Of a stretch of 64,000 bases of DNA, positions 44,054-53,502 are shown one piece after another. Each line of letters starts with the position of its first letter. The first letter of the stretch is position 1. Made by a program: the position numbers and the translations under genes. Location: contig DASXGN010000014.1 in assembly GCA_036489025.1 (NCBI GenBank), positions 31,027-95,026 on the forward strand. Direction: 5' to 3'. The notes beneath the pieces are model-generated. The model saw only the letters and a program-made list of their open reading frames with translations, was not told the origin of the DNA and did no database searches. This DNA comes from Dryocola sp036489025 (GTDB lineage Bacteria > Pseudomonadota > Gammaproteobacteria > Enterobacterales > Enterobacteriaceae).

Positions 44054-44465
44054 AGAAAGGGACCATATAAAATATAAGACAAGCAATCGGCGGATATTAT
44101 CAATGCGCACGATTTTTATTTAACCTGCAGCTATCTAACTTAGGGTGTCATCATCTGATAGAAGTTTTGTTACATTGCTTTCATGCGACGAATTTATTTT
44201 CATCTTTGCTAAGGAATAATGAAGATAACAGTTCGTGCATTATCACTGCGGCTTTTAGATGGCGCACTATAGCGATGTTACGTGTTGAACTCAATTCTGT
44301 TTCTTTGATTTTTTTTTGAATCTTTATTAAAAAAATTATTAAATTTTTAACTTTTTCATTTTGTGTTGACCGGTGGGAATTTTCTGATAAGTTTCCTGGC
44401 ATTCACCAACTGATAAAAGTCATCCTCTAAAATTATAGCCATGCTCACTGAAAGGGAGTAGCAAT
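44054..44465. promoter_or_regulatory. divergent prgH/invF control region
   Basis: About 410 very AT-rich bases between the two main operons, with long A and T runs near 44300-44360 that suggest H-NS binding. The decamer AACTTAGGGT at 44137-44146 also occurs upstream of the membrane regulator gene. No gene is convincing here; a 73-residue minus-strand frame is rejected. Confidence 0.55.
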
Positions 44466-45329
44466 ATGCTTATTAGCGATACTCAATTCCCGTTGCCAGG
44501 TATTTTTCGGCAGAGCGTTAATGAAAGCGAACTATTGACATCGCTAAAATTGAGCGGTGAAACTATCGAGCTTGATAACGCTATGCTATTCGCCAGGCCG
44601 TTAAATAAAAATGCTGAAATGGCATTTACCGCCGCAGCCGATGAAGAAGGAAGCGCGAGCGGGGAAAGTCATATTCGTCAGACCATTGTATTATCGACGC
44701 TGGATAAAATTGAAGCCTGCTTCAGCGGCGAATGGGCCGTTGAAATTCTGGCAATGTCGCAGGTAACAACACTTTTTTCTTTTCTCGACTTCCAGGCTAA
44801 ACACCGCTGCACACTTTCCAGCCGGTCAGAAAATACTAATCGACCTGCGGCCATTATGCAGACTGAACGAAATTTTGCGTTAACTATTGAGCAGGAAACT
44901 AAAACGTTTATGGCGATGATTATTTCTGCCGCGCTCAATCCTCAGGATCGCCGTCTGGAATGTCTCTTTTCATTTGTCAGGAATGTTGAAAGCTATTGGA
45001 TTGCGCATTTCTTGCTATCTCAGGTGATGAATGAGGATAAAGAAAGCGACACCCACAAAATTTGCAATGCCAGCAAGATTTACGGCGTGTCGGAGTCCTA
45101 TTTCAGGAAGCTTTGCCATCATGCATTTACCCGTGGGCCGAAAAAACAATTACGCCTCTGGCGGGCCGCGCATAGCGCTTTACAGCTGATTGAGAAAGAT
45201 AATTCGATTGCCACTATTGCGGGAAATAACGGCTACGCTTCGTCATCCCATTTTTCCAGCGAAATAAAATCGCTTTTTGGCATAACACCGAGGGAGTTTA
45301 AAAAATTGGAAGGCCTGCTTCATGAATAA
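44466..45329 (+). CDS. invF: AraC-family activator InvF
   Basis: A 287-residue regulator with a poorly conserved N-terminal half and a C-terminal AraC DNA-binding domain (YGVSESYFRKLCHHAFTRGPKKQL, then NSIATIAGNNGYASSSHFSSEIKSLFGITPREFKK). In Salmonella InvF acts together with the chaperone SicA to activate the translocator and effector genes; both partners are present here. AAGGGAG precedes the ATG. The gene overlaps invG by eight bases and leads the plus-strand operon. Confidence 0.92.
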   Translation: MLISDTQFPLPGIFRQSVNESELLTSLKLSGETIELDNAMLFARPLNKNAEMAFTAAADEEGSASGESHIRQTIVLSTLDKIEACFSGEWAVEILAMSQVTTLFSFLDFQAKHRCTLSSRSENTNRPAAIMQTERNFALTIEQETKTFMAMIISAALNPQDRRLECLFSFVRNVESYWIAHFLLSQVMNEDKESDTHKICNASKIYGVSESYFRKLCHHAFTRGPKKQLRLWRAAHSALQLIEKDNSIATIAGNNGYASSSHFSSEIKSLFGITPREFKKLEGLLHE

Positions 45330-47097
45330 TTTCGTTATGAAAACGCTAAGCCGCCAGCTGCCTTATTTATTACTGGGCGCATTAAGCTGTTCTTCAGCGG
45401 CGGCCGCACTGCTGGATACTCAAAGTGCGCAGGCAGAGTCGAGAGATATGCTGGCGACAAGCCGGGATGCCGACAATATTTATGTCGCCAGCAATAACAG
45501 CGTACAGCAGCTATTTTTTGTCATTGGCGGTGCGCTTCATAAGCCCTTCGTGGTTAGCACCGAGGCGGCAAAAAAGCGGGTGTCCGGGAATTTCGATCTC
45601 AGCAAACCCAGAGAGCTGCTGAACACACTGGCCGCACGTACCGGTTTAATCTGGTACGACGACGGTAGCTCCGTGTACGTCTATGATACCAGCGAGCTAC
45701 AAAGTAACGTTGTGCGCCTGGCGTACGCGCCGTTTGACAGGCTGGTAGCCTACCTGAAGTCATCCGGGCTCTATGATTCTCGCTTCCCGCTGCGTTCGGA
45801 CGGCCGTTCGGGATCGTTCTATGTCTCAGGGCCGCCGGTTTACGTGGAGCTGATCTCCGCCGCGGCAAAGTATATTGACGCTACCTACGCGCGTCCGGGC
45901 ACCGGTGAAAGTACGATTCGCGTTATCAAACTGAAGAACACGTTCGTCAACGACCGGACTTATACCCAACGTGATACGCCCATTACCGTACCGGGCGTGG
46001 CTACCGTGCTAAATCAGCTGCTGAATAATACCGCCGATAATCGTGGTGGCCGCTCTGCCGTGGCCGGGGCAAATATCACTATCGATAGCGATACCCGAGG
46101 GGCGCTGGAAGCAGCCTCTGCAACTCAGAAAGGTAATTTTCCGCCGCTGCCTTCATTTAATACGGCACCGGCGGCCAGCAGACATAGCGACCCCGGCAAC
46201 TCCGGGCAGCAGTCAATTAACATCGTGGCCTATTCGGATACGAACAGCCTGCTTATTCAGGGCTCGGAGCGGCAGGTGAGCTTTGTTGAAGACCTGGTTA
46301 ACGCCATCGATATTCCAAAGCAGCAGATCCAGCTTTCCCTGTGGATAATTGATATTTCAAAGGACGATATTAACGAACTTGGGATCCGCTGGCAGGGAGC
46401 TGCAAAAATTGGCAATAACGGCTTCACCTTCAATACAAGTTCACTGACGCCTGAAAACAGCATCCATTTTTTGGCGGACGTTTCTGCCCTGGCGCAAAAG
46501 GGCAATGCTCAGGTCGTTTCTCGTCCGGAAATTCTGACCCAGGAGAATGTTCCCGCGCTGTTTGATAACAACAGCAGTTTTTACGCCAAGCTGGTTGGCG
46601 AGCGAACCTCCTCATTAGAGAAAATCACCTATGGCACGATGATCAGCGTGCTTCCCCGTCTGGCGCAGCGCCAGCAGGAAATTGAAATGATCCTCAATAT
46701 CCAGGACGGCGGCCTGCCGCTGAATGCGGACGGCAAAACAGAAAATGTCGATAGCCTGCCGATGGTGAACAACACGCAGATTAGCACCGAGGCGCGCGTG
46801 CCGGTGGGATTCAGCCTGCTGGTTGGCGGCTATAGCCGCGATCAGGATGAGCACCACAGCATCGGCATTCCGCTGCTGCGGGACATTCCTTTGTTGGGCA
46901 AGCTGTTTGATTATAGCTATGTCAGCCATAAGAAAATGGTTCGTATTTTCCTCATCCATCCAAGGCTGCTGACCAACGGCGAAACCTGGCAGGGTCGGGA
47001 TGATAATAATCCGGTGCTGGGCCGCAACTGGGTAGGAAACGAAGTGACGCTGCAGTCAACGGTTTCCATGCTGCGCGACACGATGAATAAGAAGTAA
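45322..47097 (+). CDS. invG: outer-membrane secretin InvG (SctC)
   Basis: A 591-residue secretin forming the outer-membrane ring. A signal peptide ends near SSAAAA. N0 and N1-type domains follow (VYVYDTSELQSNVVRLAYAP), with a Ser/Asn-rich linker near residues 270-300 and the secretin core (SRPEILTQENVPALFDNNSSFY, VPVGFSLLVGGYSRD, GIPLLRDIPLLGKLF). The end (RIFLIHPRLL) is typical. The ATG at 45322 follows GGAAGG; ATG 45337 is also possible and would give a more usual signal peptide. No InvH-type pilotin gene is seen in the window. Confidence 0.96.
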   Translation: MNNFVMKTLSRQLPYLLLGALSCSSAAAALLDTQSAQAESRDMLATSRDADNIYVASNNSVQQLFFVIGGALHKPFVVSTEAAKKRVSGNFDLSKPRELLNTLAARTGLIWYDDGSSVYVYDTSELQSNVVRLAYAPFDRLVAYLKSSGLYDSRFPLRSDGRSGSFYVSGPPVYVELISAAAKYIDATYARPGTGESTIRVIKLKNTFVNDRTYTQRDTPITVPGVATVLNQLLNNTADNRGGRSAVAGANITIDSDTRGALEAASATQKGNFPPLPSFNTAPAASRHSDPGNSGQQSINIVAYSDTNSLLIQGSERQVSFVEDLVNAIDIPKQQIQLSLWIIDISKDDINELGIRWQGAAKIGNNGFTFNTSSLTPENSIHFLADVSALAQKGNAQVVSRPEILTQENVPALFDNNSSFYAKLVGERTSSLEKITYGTMISVLPRLAQRQQEIEMILNIQDGGLPLNADGKTENVDSLPMVNNTQISTEARVPVGFSLLVGGYSRDQDEHHSIGIPLLRDIPLLGKLFDYSYVSHKKMVRIFLIHPRLLTNGETWQGRDDNNPVLGRNWVGNEVTLQSTVSMLRDTMNKK

Positions 47098-47111
47098 AGG
47101 CAGGATAAATC

Positions 47112-48227
47112 ATGGCTATTCGCTCCGTAGGTGCCGTTGAGTTTAATCGTGTGGATTTTCAAAAGGCGGACGGCCGTGCTCCGCAGCATACTGAAGATGC
47201 TGCAGAAAACGCGCCGGTCGTTAATTTGCAGGAAGAGATGAACAATGCCGCCGAGGAAATGGCGGATATTCTCAGCGCGTTTGGCCGGTTCAGTAAATCC
47301 GGCCGCAAGAATGACAGCGCGGAAAATGACTTTGTTTCTTCCATGCTCGAGGATCAGGCGGATGAGAAGCTTGATACTTTAGTCAGGCAGGTCGCAAAAC
47401 TGCGTGACCTGAATAATTTGCTTAATTTTGCCCGTCAGCTTTTTCCGAATGACAGTGATTTAATGCTGGCGCTGCGGGAACTGCTTTTGAGCCGTAAGCT
47501 ATCGGAGCTGCAAAAAAAGAAGATTAAAGAGGCTATCGCCGACCTGGAAAAATTTGGCGATCGCCAAAAAATGCAGTCGGGTATTAACGTCGGCCGACTG
47601 GCTAAACGCTTTAGTGAGGGAAACGGTAATAAGCAGCTTTCAGCCAGGGATTTACGCAATAGCTATCTCAATTTCCTGGAGCTGGATATGCCGGCCGGGT
47701 TTATTTATAAGGACTGGATAGACGTTTACGGCTGCCATAATCGTAAACGCCTGTTGTCCTTCACGCTTTCAGCTCTGATTGCCGACATGAAGGCCAACGA
47801 GCCGGGCATTCATTTTTCTGAATTTGGCCCTTTAAGCGGAAAGCTTTCCGACGCGCGGGTGCTGCATACTCTCGACCAGTCGCTGAACGAGAGTTTTGCC
47901 GGATTTACCTTCCGGCATCAAATGCGCAAGGATCAGGTCATGCTGGAAGAAGAGGACATCGTGAATCTGTATATGACCGGGTTGGTTGACGCCGAGAGTT
48001 TAAAACCGGCATTGCAGGTGTTCAGCAAAGATTTTATGTCGCTGCTGCTGCTTAAGCAGCGGGCCACCGTTATTCAGGCCATACGCCAAATTTATCATCT
48101 GACGCCGGGCTTTCTTTTTGTCGCTCCTGTTTATCACGAGATAGTGCTTGACTCCCTTTCTTCGCTGCTGAGTTTAATGCAGAAGAAAGAAAAGAATACC
48201 GGCATCTGGAACGAATATTACAAATAA
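47112..48227 (+). CDS. invE: gatekeeper protein InvE (SctW)
   Basis: A 371-residue, all-helical protein of the SepL/TyeA/HrpJ family that controls the switch from translocator to effector export. The N-terminus is disordered and Glu/Ala-rich; the helical repeats include LDTLVRQVAKLRDLNNLLNFARQLFP. AGGATAAATC precedes the ATG. The gene sits between secretin and export-gate genes, the usual place in SPI-1-type operons. Confidence 0.93.
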   Translation: MAIRSVGAVEFNRVDFQKADGRAPQHTEDAAENAPVVNLQEEMNNAAEEMADILSAFGRFSKSGRKNDSAENDFVSSMLEDQADEKLDTLVRQVAKLRDLNNLLNFARQLFPNDSDLMLALRELLLSRKLSELQKKKIKEAIADLEKFGDRQKMQSGINVGRLAKRFSEGNGNKQLSARDLRNSYLNFLELDMPAGFIYKDWIDVYGCHNRKRLLSFTLSALIADMKANEPGIHFSEFGPLSGKLSDARVLHTLDQSLNESFAGFTFRHQMRKDQVMLEEEDIVNLYMTGLVDAESLKPALQVFSKDFMSLLLLKQRATVIQAIRQIYHLTPGFLFVAPVYHEIVLDSLSSLLSLMQKKEKNTGIWNEYYK

Positions 48228-48277
48228 CAGTGGCTGCGATTAATTTCGCCCACTGTACAGCGATGTGTTAATAAAAA

Positions 48278-50329
48278 ATGCTTAAAAATCTCATGCTGCA
48301 AATTCGCAACAGGCCAGAGCTTATTATCCTGATGATAATGGTGATGGTGGTTGTGATGCTAATTATACCTTTGCCAACGTACCTGGTTGATTTTTTAATT
48401 GGCCTGAATCTCACGATGGCACTGCTGATATTCTTAGGATCGTTTTATATTTCCCGAATTTTGGATTTTTCGACTTTTCCATCCATTTTATTAATTAGCA
48501 CCATCTTTCGACTGGCGATATCAATCAGTACCAGCCGTCTGGTGCTGACGGATGCCGACGCGGGAGAAATTATCGCCAGCTTCGGTGAGTTTGTTATTGC
48601 CGACAACCTGGTCGTCGGCTTCGTTATCTTCTTTATTGTCACCATCGTGCAGTTCATCGTGATAACCAAGGGGTCGGAGCGAATTGCCGAGGTGGCCGCA
48701 CGTTTCTCTCTTGACGCGATGCCGGGCAAACAGATGAGCATCGATGCCGATCTCAAGGCCGGGGTGATTGATGAAAAAGAGGTGAAGCGACGCCGCAGCG
48801 ATCTGGAAGCCGAGAGCCAGCTTTACGGCGCGCTCGACGGCGCAATGAAGTTTATTAAGGGCGATGCGATCGCGGGGATAATTATTATCTTCGTCAACCT
48901 GCTGGGCGGTATCTCCGTCGGCGTGCTGCAGCACGGCATGGATTTATCACATGCGATGTCGGTCTTTACGCTGCTGACCATCGGTGATGCGCTGGTGGCG
49001 CAAATTCCCGCGCTGCTTATCTCAATCAGCGGCGGGCTTATTGTTACCCGCGTCAATAACAGCGACGACATGAACCTCGGCGCCAGAATTTTGCAGGACA
49101 TGTTCGCCAATAAATTCATTCTGGTGATCACGGCGATTCTGGCTATTGCGCTGGGGATGCTGCCCGGATTTCCACTGCCGGTATTTATTCTGCTCGCGGC
49201 GCTTTTAATGGGCATATTTATCAAAGACAGGATTGATCAAAAAAGAGGGAAAAAACCCGCCGCTGTCGCTGACGATGAGGATGAAGAGCCGGTGCTGAAA
49301 AGCAAGCCGGTGATGATTGACGGTGAATATATCCCAGAGACTATCCCGCTGATCATCACTGCCTGGAAAGGGTATGAGAGCTACTTTCAGGAGCACAATT
49401 TGTGTTCGCTGCTGAAGCGCAACTTCTTTATTGAATATGGCGTGCGCCTTCCCGAAGTGGTGATGAACTATGACCCGCAGACGGAGCGGGGGAAATTGAC
49501 GGTCGCCATCAATGAAATCCAGGTTTCCGCGTACGATATTTTCCCCGGTATGTGCAAGGTGCTGATGCGCGGCGATGAGCTGCAGATGATTGATGACAGC
49601 GTGCAGGCCGTGGATACAGCTCAGGGGGTGGCCTATTGGATCCCGGAAGAACGCAGCGAAACGGCGCTGGAGCTGGGCTTTTATTCGAGGACGGCGATAG
49701 ATGAGTTTTACGCCTGCGTCTCGACGCTGCTGGTACACAATATTTCGGAATTTTTCGGCATTCAGGAGGCCAAAACGCTGCTTGATGACCTCGAGAAAAA
49801 ATATCCCGAACTGCTGAAAGAGTGTTATCGAAATAATACCGTTCAGCGCATAACGGAAGTCTTCCAGCGGCTGCTGCAAGAGCGAATTTCGATCCGCAAT
49901 ATGCGCCTGATTCTTGAGGCTCTGGTGCAGTGGGCGCCAAAAGAGAAAGATCCGATTATGCTGGTTGAGCACGTACGCGGCATCTTATCCCGCTATATAT
50001 CCAATCGCTTTGCCGCCAATGGGCAAATCCGTACGCTGGTCATGTCCCATGATATGGAAAGCCTGGTGCGCGGTGGAATACGGCAGACCTCCGGGGGCAC
50101 CTTTATTAATCTTCCGCCGCCGGAGACCGAGAGCATTATTAAGAGTCTGGAAAACTCCATTCACAGCAATGGCGTCAATGCCCGCGACATTATTTTGATG
50201 GTGTCACTCGATATTCGCCGCTTTGTGAAAAAAATTATTGAAGGAAGCTATCCGGAAATGGAGGTGCTTTCCTATGGTGACGTCGCTTCCGGCGTCGATG
50301 TTGACGTAATTGGTTCTTTAGAAAACTAG
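48278..50329 (+). CDS. invA: export gate protein InvA (SctV)
   Basis: A 683-residue inner-membrane protein of the FHIPEP/FlhA family that forms the nonameric export gate ring. About seven to eight N-terminal membrane segments cover residues 15-310, including the signature SERIAEVAARFSLDAMPGKQMSIDADL region. A large cytosolic domain from about 345 onward receives chaperone-substrate complexes. Length and motifs match Salmonella InvA (685 residues). The ribosome site is weak. Confidence 0.97.
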   Translation: MLKNLMLQIRNRPELIILMIMVMVVVMLIIPLPTYLVDFLIGLNLTMALLIFLGSFYISRILDFSTFPSILLISTIFRLAISISTSRLVLTDADAGEIIASFGEFVIADNLVVGFVIFFIVTIVQFIVITKGSERIAEVAARFSLDAMPGKQMSIDADLKAGVIDEKEVKRRRSDLEAESQLYGALDGAMKFIKGDAIAGIIIIFVNLLGGISVGVLQHGMDLSHAMSVFTLLTIGDALVAQIPALLISISGGLIVTRVNNSDDMNLGARILQDMFANKFILVITAILAIALGMLPGFPLPVFILLAALLMGIFIKDRIDQKRGKKPAAVADDEDEEPVLKSKPVMIDGEYIPETIPLIITAWKGYESYFQEHNLCSLLKRNFFIEYGVRLPEVVMNYDPQTERGKLTVAINEIQVSAYDIFPGMCKVLMRGDELQMIDDSVQAVDTAQGVAYWIPEERSETALELGFYSRTAIDEFYACVSTLLVHNISEFFGIQEAKTLLDDLEKKYPELLKECYRNNTVQRITEVFQRLLQERISIRNMRLILEALVQWAPKEKDPIMLVEHVRGILSRYISNRFAANGQIRTLVMSHDMESLVRGGIRQTSGGTFINLPPPETESIIKSLENSIHSNGVNARDIILMVSLDIRRFVKKIIEGSYPEMEVLSYGDVASGVDVDVIGSLEN

Positions 50330-50342
50330 AACGAGGTAATAA

Positions 50343-50750
50343 ATGAAATACGACATTGTTTCGCTGCTCTCCACCATGCTAAACGACGCCGGTGTGGGCG
50401 ATATTCTGGACAGCGATCTGAGCAACCACTCCACCATCTCGCTTAATATGAAAGAGAATATTCCGACCATTCATATTCGCAGCGAAGACGATGAAGTTTG
50501 GGTCTGGGCCACCATCGTGGAAAATGCGCCGGCATCTTTAGCGTATTGCAGTGCCAGCCTGCTGCCGATGATGATGACCTATAACGAAGATTACTTTTAT
50601 GCCGGACAACCCTGCTTATATCCGGTAGAGGGGAATCTTGAACTTCGCGCCCAGGTTAAAGAAAAACATCTGCAAATGCCGGACGCATTTTTATCGATGC
50701 TGGATAGCTACCTGACTATTTTGCAGGATTATCGTTCCGTACTCGTTTAA
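50343..50750 (+). CDS. invB: effector chaperone InvB (Spa15 family)
   Basis: A 135-residue acidic protein of the class IB chaperone group, which keeps several effectors in a secretion-competent state. The sequence STISLNMKENIPTIHIRSEDDEVWVWATI is typical of InvB/Spa15. GAGG precedes the ATG by six bases. A broad-range effector chaperone implies that effectors are encoded, here or elsewhere in the genome. Confidence 0.92.
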   Translation: MKYDIVSLLSTMLNDAGVGDILDSDLSNHSTISLNMKENIPTIHIRSEDDEVWVWATIVENAPASLAYCSASLLPMMMTYNEDYFYAGQPCLYPVEGNLELRAQVKEKHLQMPDAFLSMLDSYLTILQDYRSVLV

Positions 50751-50767
50751 TTACGGAGGCTACTTTT

Positions 50768-52063
50768 ATGGTTGCGCAATGTCTGGTTCATCTCGCTCAT
50801 CCGTTACGTATTCAGGGCAATGTGGTTGAAGCACATCTGCCGGGCACGCGAATCGGGGAGATCTGCGAGATTCAAAAATCTTTGCTCGATCCCGAGGTGC
50901 TGGGCGTGGCCCAGGTGATTGGGTTTAACAAAGAACATACGTTACTCAGTTTGCTCAATGACAATCAGGGCTTTTCGCGCAGCAACGTTCTGCTGCCTAC
51001 CGGCAAACCTTTTCGTATCGATGTGCATGAAAATATTGCCGGAGCCATCATTGACGCAACCGGAACCGTTCGCGGACGTCTGGACGATCGCGTCCAGGCG
51101 CCGTTGACCGGGGGAGTCAGCCTCAAGGCCAGCGGATCGCCTCGCGATTTTACCGGCCGTAAACCTATTGCCGAAGCGCTGGCAACGGGCGTCAGGGCGA
51201 TTGATGGCCTGCTGACCTGCGGGCAGGGGCAGCGGATGGGGATTTTCGCCGCGGCGGGCTGCGGTAAAACCTCGCTGATGAGCATGATTGTTGAGCATTC
51301 CGAAGCGGATATTTACGTCATTGGCCTGATCGGCGAGCGCGGACGCGAGGTGACCGAATTCGTGGAAGAGCTGCGGCAATCATCGCGGCGCTCGCAAATT
51401 ATTCTGGTGTACGCCACTTCAGATCGTTCCTGCGTAGAACGCTGCAACGCGGCGCAGATAGCCACAACCATTGCCGAGTTCTTTAGTGAAAAGGGCAACA
51501 ACGTCCTGCTGTTTGTGGATTCAATTACCCGCTATGCAAGGGCGCTGCGTGATGTGGCCCTGAGCATGGGGGAAATGCCGGCCAGGCGAGGTTATCCCGC
51601 GTCAGTTTTTGAAGCACTGCCTAAACTGCTGGAGAGGCCGGGACGGTTTCTAACCGGTTCAATCACGGCGTTTTACACGGTATTAATTGAAAATGAGGAG
51701 GAGTCGGACGTCATCGGCGATGAAGTACGCTCCATTCTGGACGGGCATATCTATCTGAGTAAGAAGCTGGCGGCGAAGGGGCATTATCCGGCTATTGACG
51801 TGATGCAGAGTATCAGCCGGGTATTCTTACAGATTACCCGCCCCGATCATCAGCAAATAGCCGCTCGCTTTCGTGAATATTTGAGTCGCCAGAAAGATAT
51901 GCAGCTGTATCTGGATTTGGGTGAGTATCGTCGCGGTGAGAATTCAGAAAACGATGCCGCTTTTGACAGAAAAGAGCTCATGGAAGCTTTCTTAAAACAA
52001 ATGATGGCTGAAAAGACGGATATGCCAACCTGTCTGGAAAACTTATATGGAAGCGTGGCGTAG
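50768..52063 (+). CDS. invC: type III secretion ATPase InvC (SctN)
   Basis: A 431-residue hexameric ATPase that unfolds substrates and detaches chaperones. Walker A AAAGCGKTS is near residues 160-168, Walker B lies in NVLLFVDSITRYARA, and RGYPASVFEALPKLLERPGR is the conserved F-type ATPase block. GGAGG precedes the ATG. The 3' end overlaps invI by 17 bases. Confidence 0.97.
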   Translation: MVAQCLVHLAHPLRIQGNVVEAHLPGTRIGEICEIQKSLLDPEVLGVAQVIGFNKEHTLLSLLNDNQGFSRSNVLLPTGKPFRIDVHENIAGAIIDATGTVRGRLDDRVQAPLTGGVSLKASGSPRDFTGRKPIAEALATGVRAIDGLLTCGQGQRMGIFAAAGCGKTSLMSMIVEHSEADIYVIGLIGERGREVTEFVEELRQSSRRSQIILVYATSDRSCVERCNAAQIATTIAEFFSEKGNNVLLFVDSITRYARALRDVALSMGEMPARRGYPASVFEALPKLLERPGRFLTGSITAFYTVLIENEEESDVIGDEVRSILDGHIYLSKKLAAKGHYPAIDVMQSISRVFLQITRPDHQQIAARFREYLSRQKDMQLYLDLGEYRRGENSENDAAFDRKELMEAFLKQMMAEKTDMPTCLENLYGSVA

Positions 52064-52508
52064 AGGGCGCGAATTTGTACGGCTGCTGGAACGTAAGCAG
52101 GATGTATTAAAAGGCGATATCGCCAAAGCCGAGGGCCGTTTAACCAACGTTAAGTTACTTATTGCGGAATACCAGCAGGAGTTTGCCGATATAAATCAAC
52201 AGATAAAAATGTTAACCCCAGCGGGCGTATTGAGTCGGGCTGATATTTATAAGGGGATAAGGCAGCAGGGTGCGTTATTAACGCACCAGCAGCTGCTTTT
52301 CCATAAAATAACTCAGATGGAAGACGAGAAATACAATCTCGAACAATCTATTCAACGCTACCGTGCTTCGATGGTCGTGCTGGATAAAAAACACTACAAA
52401 CTTAATTATTATTTGCAGCCGCTGCGGCTGGACTATTTACGACGCAGCGACAACGCGGCCGAAAATGAAATTCAGGAGATGGCGAGCTATGGTGGAAAAA
52501 GTGTCTGA
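52047..52508 (+). CDS. invI: ATPase stalk protein InvI (SctO)
   Basis: A 153-residue coiled-coil hairpin of the FliJ/SctO group that docks in the ATPase ring. Two long helices (LLERKQDVLKGDIAKAEGRL and HKITQMEDEKYNLEQSIQR) support this. It overlaps invC at the start and invJ at the end. Sequence conservation is low, as usual, so synteny counts for much. Confidence 0.88.
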   Translation: MEAWRRGREFVRLLERKQDVLKGDIAKAEGRLTNVKLLIAEYQQEFADINQQIKMLTPAGVLSRADIYKGIRQQGALLTHQQLLFHKITQMEDEKYNLEQSIQRYRASMVVLDKKHYKLNYYLQPLRLDYLRRSDNAAENEIQEMASYGGKSV

Positions 52509-53502
52509 GGTGAGCATAAAAGCGGCTATGAATATGAATTCCTCAGCCGACGATCGCACCCTGCTGGAATGGATAGATAAAAAGAAAAGACAAAAGCAGG
52601 TTGGAGAGCATATGCCGTCCGGCATGACTGTATCCTCGGAGATGCTCATCCGGCTGATTAACGCGCCAACGGCGGCGGTAGCCGGCAACGGCGGTCTGCA
52701 AAAAACGGAACAGCAGCCGTCAAAACAGAGTATTCCAGCGGCCTTTGGCAGCGGCGTAAATTCTCTGCTTTCTGACAAAGGCGACAGCCTGCGTCAGCAG
52801 GTGAGGGGGGCCGCCGCGGTTCAGCCTGCCTCTGTCTCAGGCACTACCCAGGCAAAATCAACCGTTGCGCAGGCCGAGATGCCGAATGTCGGGAAGAGTA
52901 AAACCGCTGATGCAGTATCTAAAACTGAGCCGCTACCCGCGGCGATTCCTGTCGCAAAAAATCAGCCTATAGCGACGACCGCGCTGCCCGTTACCGAAAG
53001 GCTGATGGCCCTGCCTGCGGTCGCGACCATGAGCAAACCCCAGCCTGAGGTCACGGAACAGCGACAGCAGCGTAAGGAAGAGGCTGGTGAGGTTAAACCG
53101 CTGCTTCACAGCGGAAAACCGCAGGAGTTTACGCCGCCTCAGCAAAGCGAAATCAGGATGCAAAATAAAAACGTGCCGACGACGCTTCAGCAGCGAAAAG
53201 CGCAGGCCAGCGCGGCAGATCCGGTAACTAAGCCAGGTGCCGAATCGCAAATGCTGGAGGTGGACTATACGTTTCAGCGCTGGTCCGGCGACCATTCGGT
53301 CAAGATCTCTGTGCCTACCCAGGCCCTGCGGGAAGGAAACATCACTCTGCTGCCTTCGGACGCCCGTGCAGCAGACATACTCTCCCGAAATATGGGCCAT
53401 CTGGCGGGGCTGACGCCGGAGCTGCTCCAGCCGCAACGGGATCGGGACGAACAGCAACAGCAGCGCCGCCAGCAGCCCCAGCAGGATGAGGATCAGGAAT
53501 GA
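52489..53502 (+). CDS. invJ: needle length regulator InvJ (SctP)
   Basis: A 337-residue secreted ruler or substrate-switch protein. The N-terminus is followed by a long Pro/Gln/Ala/Lys-rich central part without strong structure, then a conserved C-terminal domain (LEVDYTFQRWSGDHSVKISV), as in InvJ/SpaN. It ends with a Gln/Arg/Asp-rich tail. The true start is ATG 52489, behind GGAG; the frame is open earlier only because it overlaps invI. The spaO start overlaps its stop by four bases. Confidence 0.85.
   Translation: MVEKVSEVSIKAAMNMNSSADDRTLLEWIDKKKRQKQVGEHMPSGMTVSSEMLIRLINAPTAAVAGNGGLQKTEQQPSKQSIPAAFGSGVNSLLSDKGDSLRQQVRGAAAVQPASVSGTTQAKSTVAQAEMPNVGKSKTADAVSKTEPLPAAIPVAKNQPIATTALPVTERLMALPAVATMSKPQPEVTEQRQQRKEEAGEVKPLLHSGKPQEFTPPQQSEIRMQNKNVPTTLQQRKAQASAADPVTKPGAESQMLEVDYTFQRWSGDHSVKISVPTQALREGNITLLPSDARAADILSRNMGHLAGLTPELLQPQRDRDEQQQQRRQQPQQDEDQE

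Noticed and set aside
44181..44402. 73-residue minus-strand frame between prgH and invF
   Set aside because: Very AT-rich DNA, Lys/Ile-rich chance frame, no ribosome site, and it would sit in the divergent control region.
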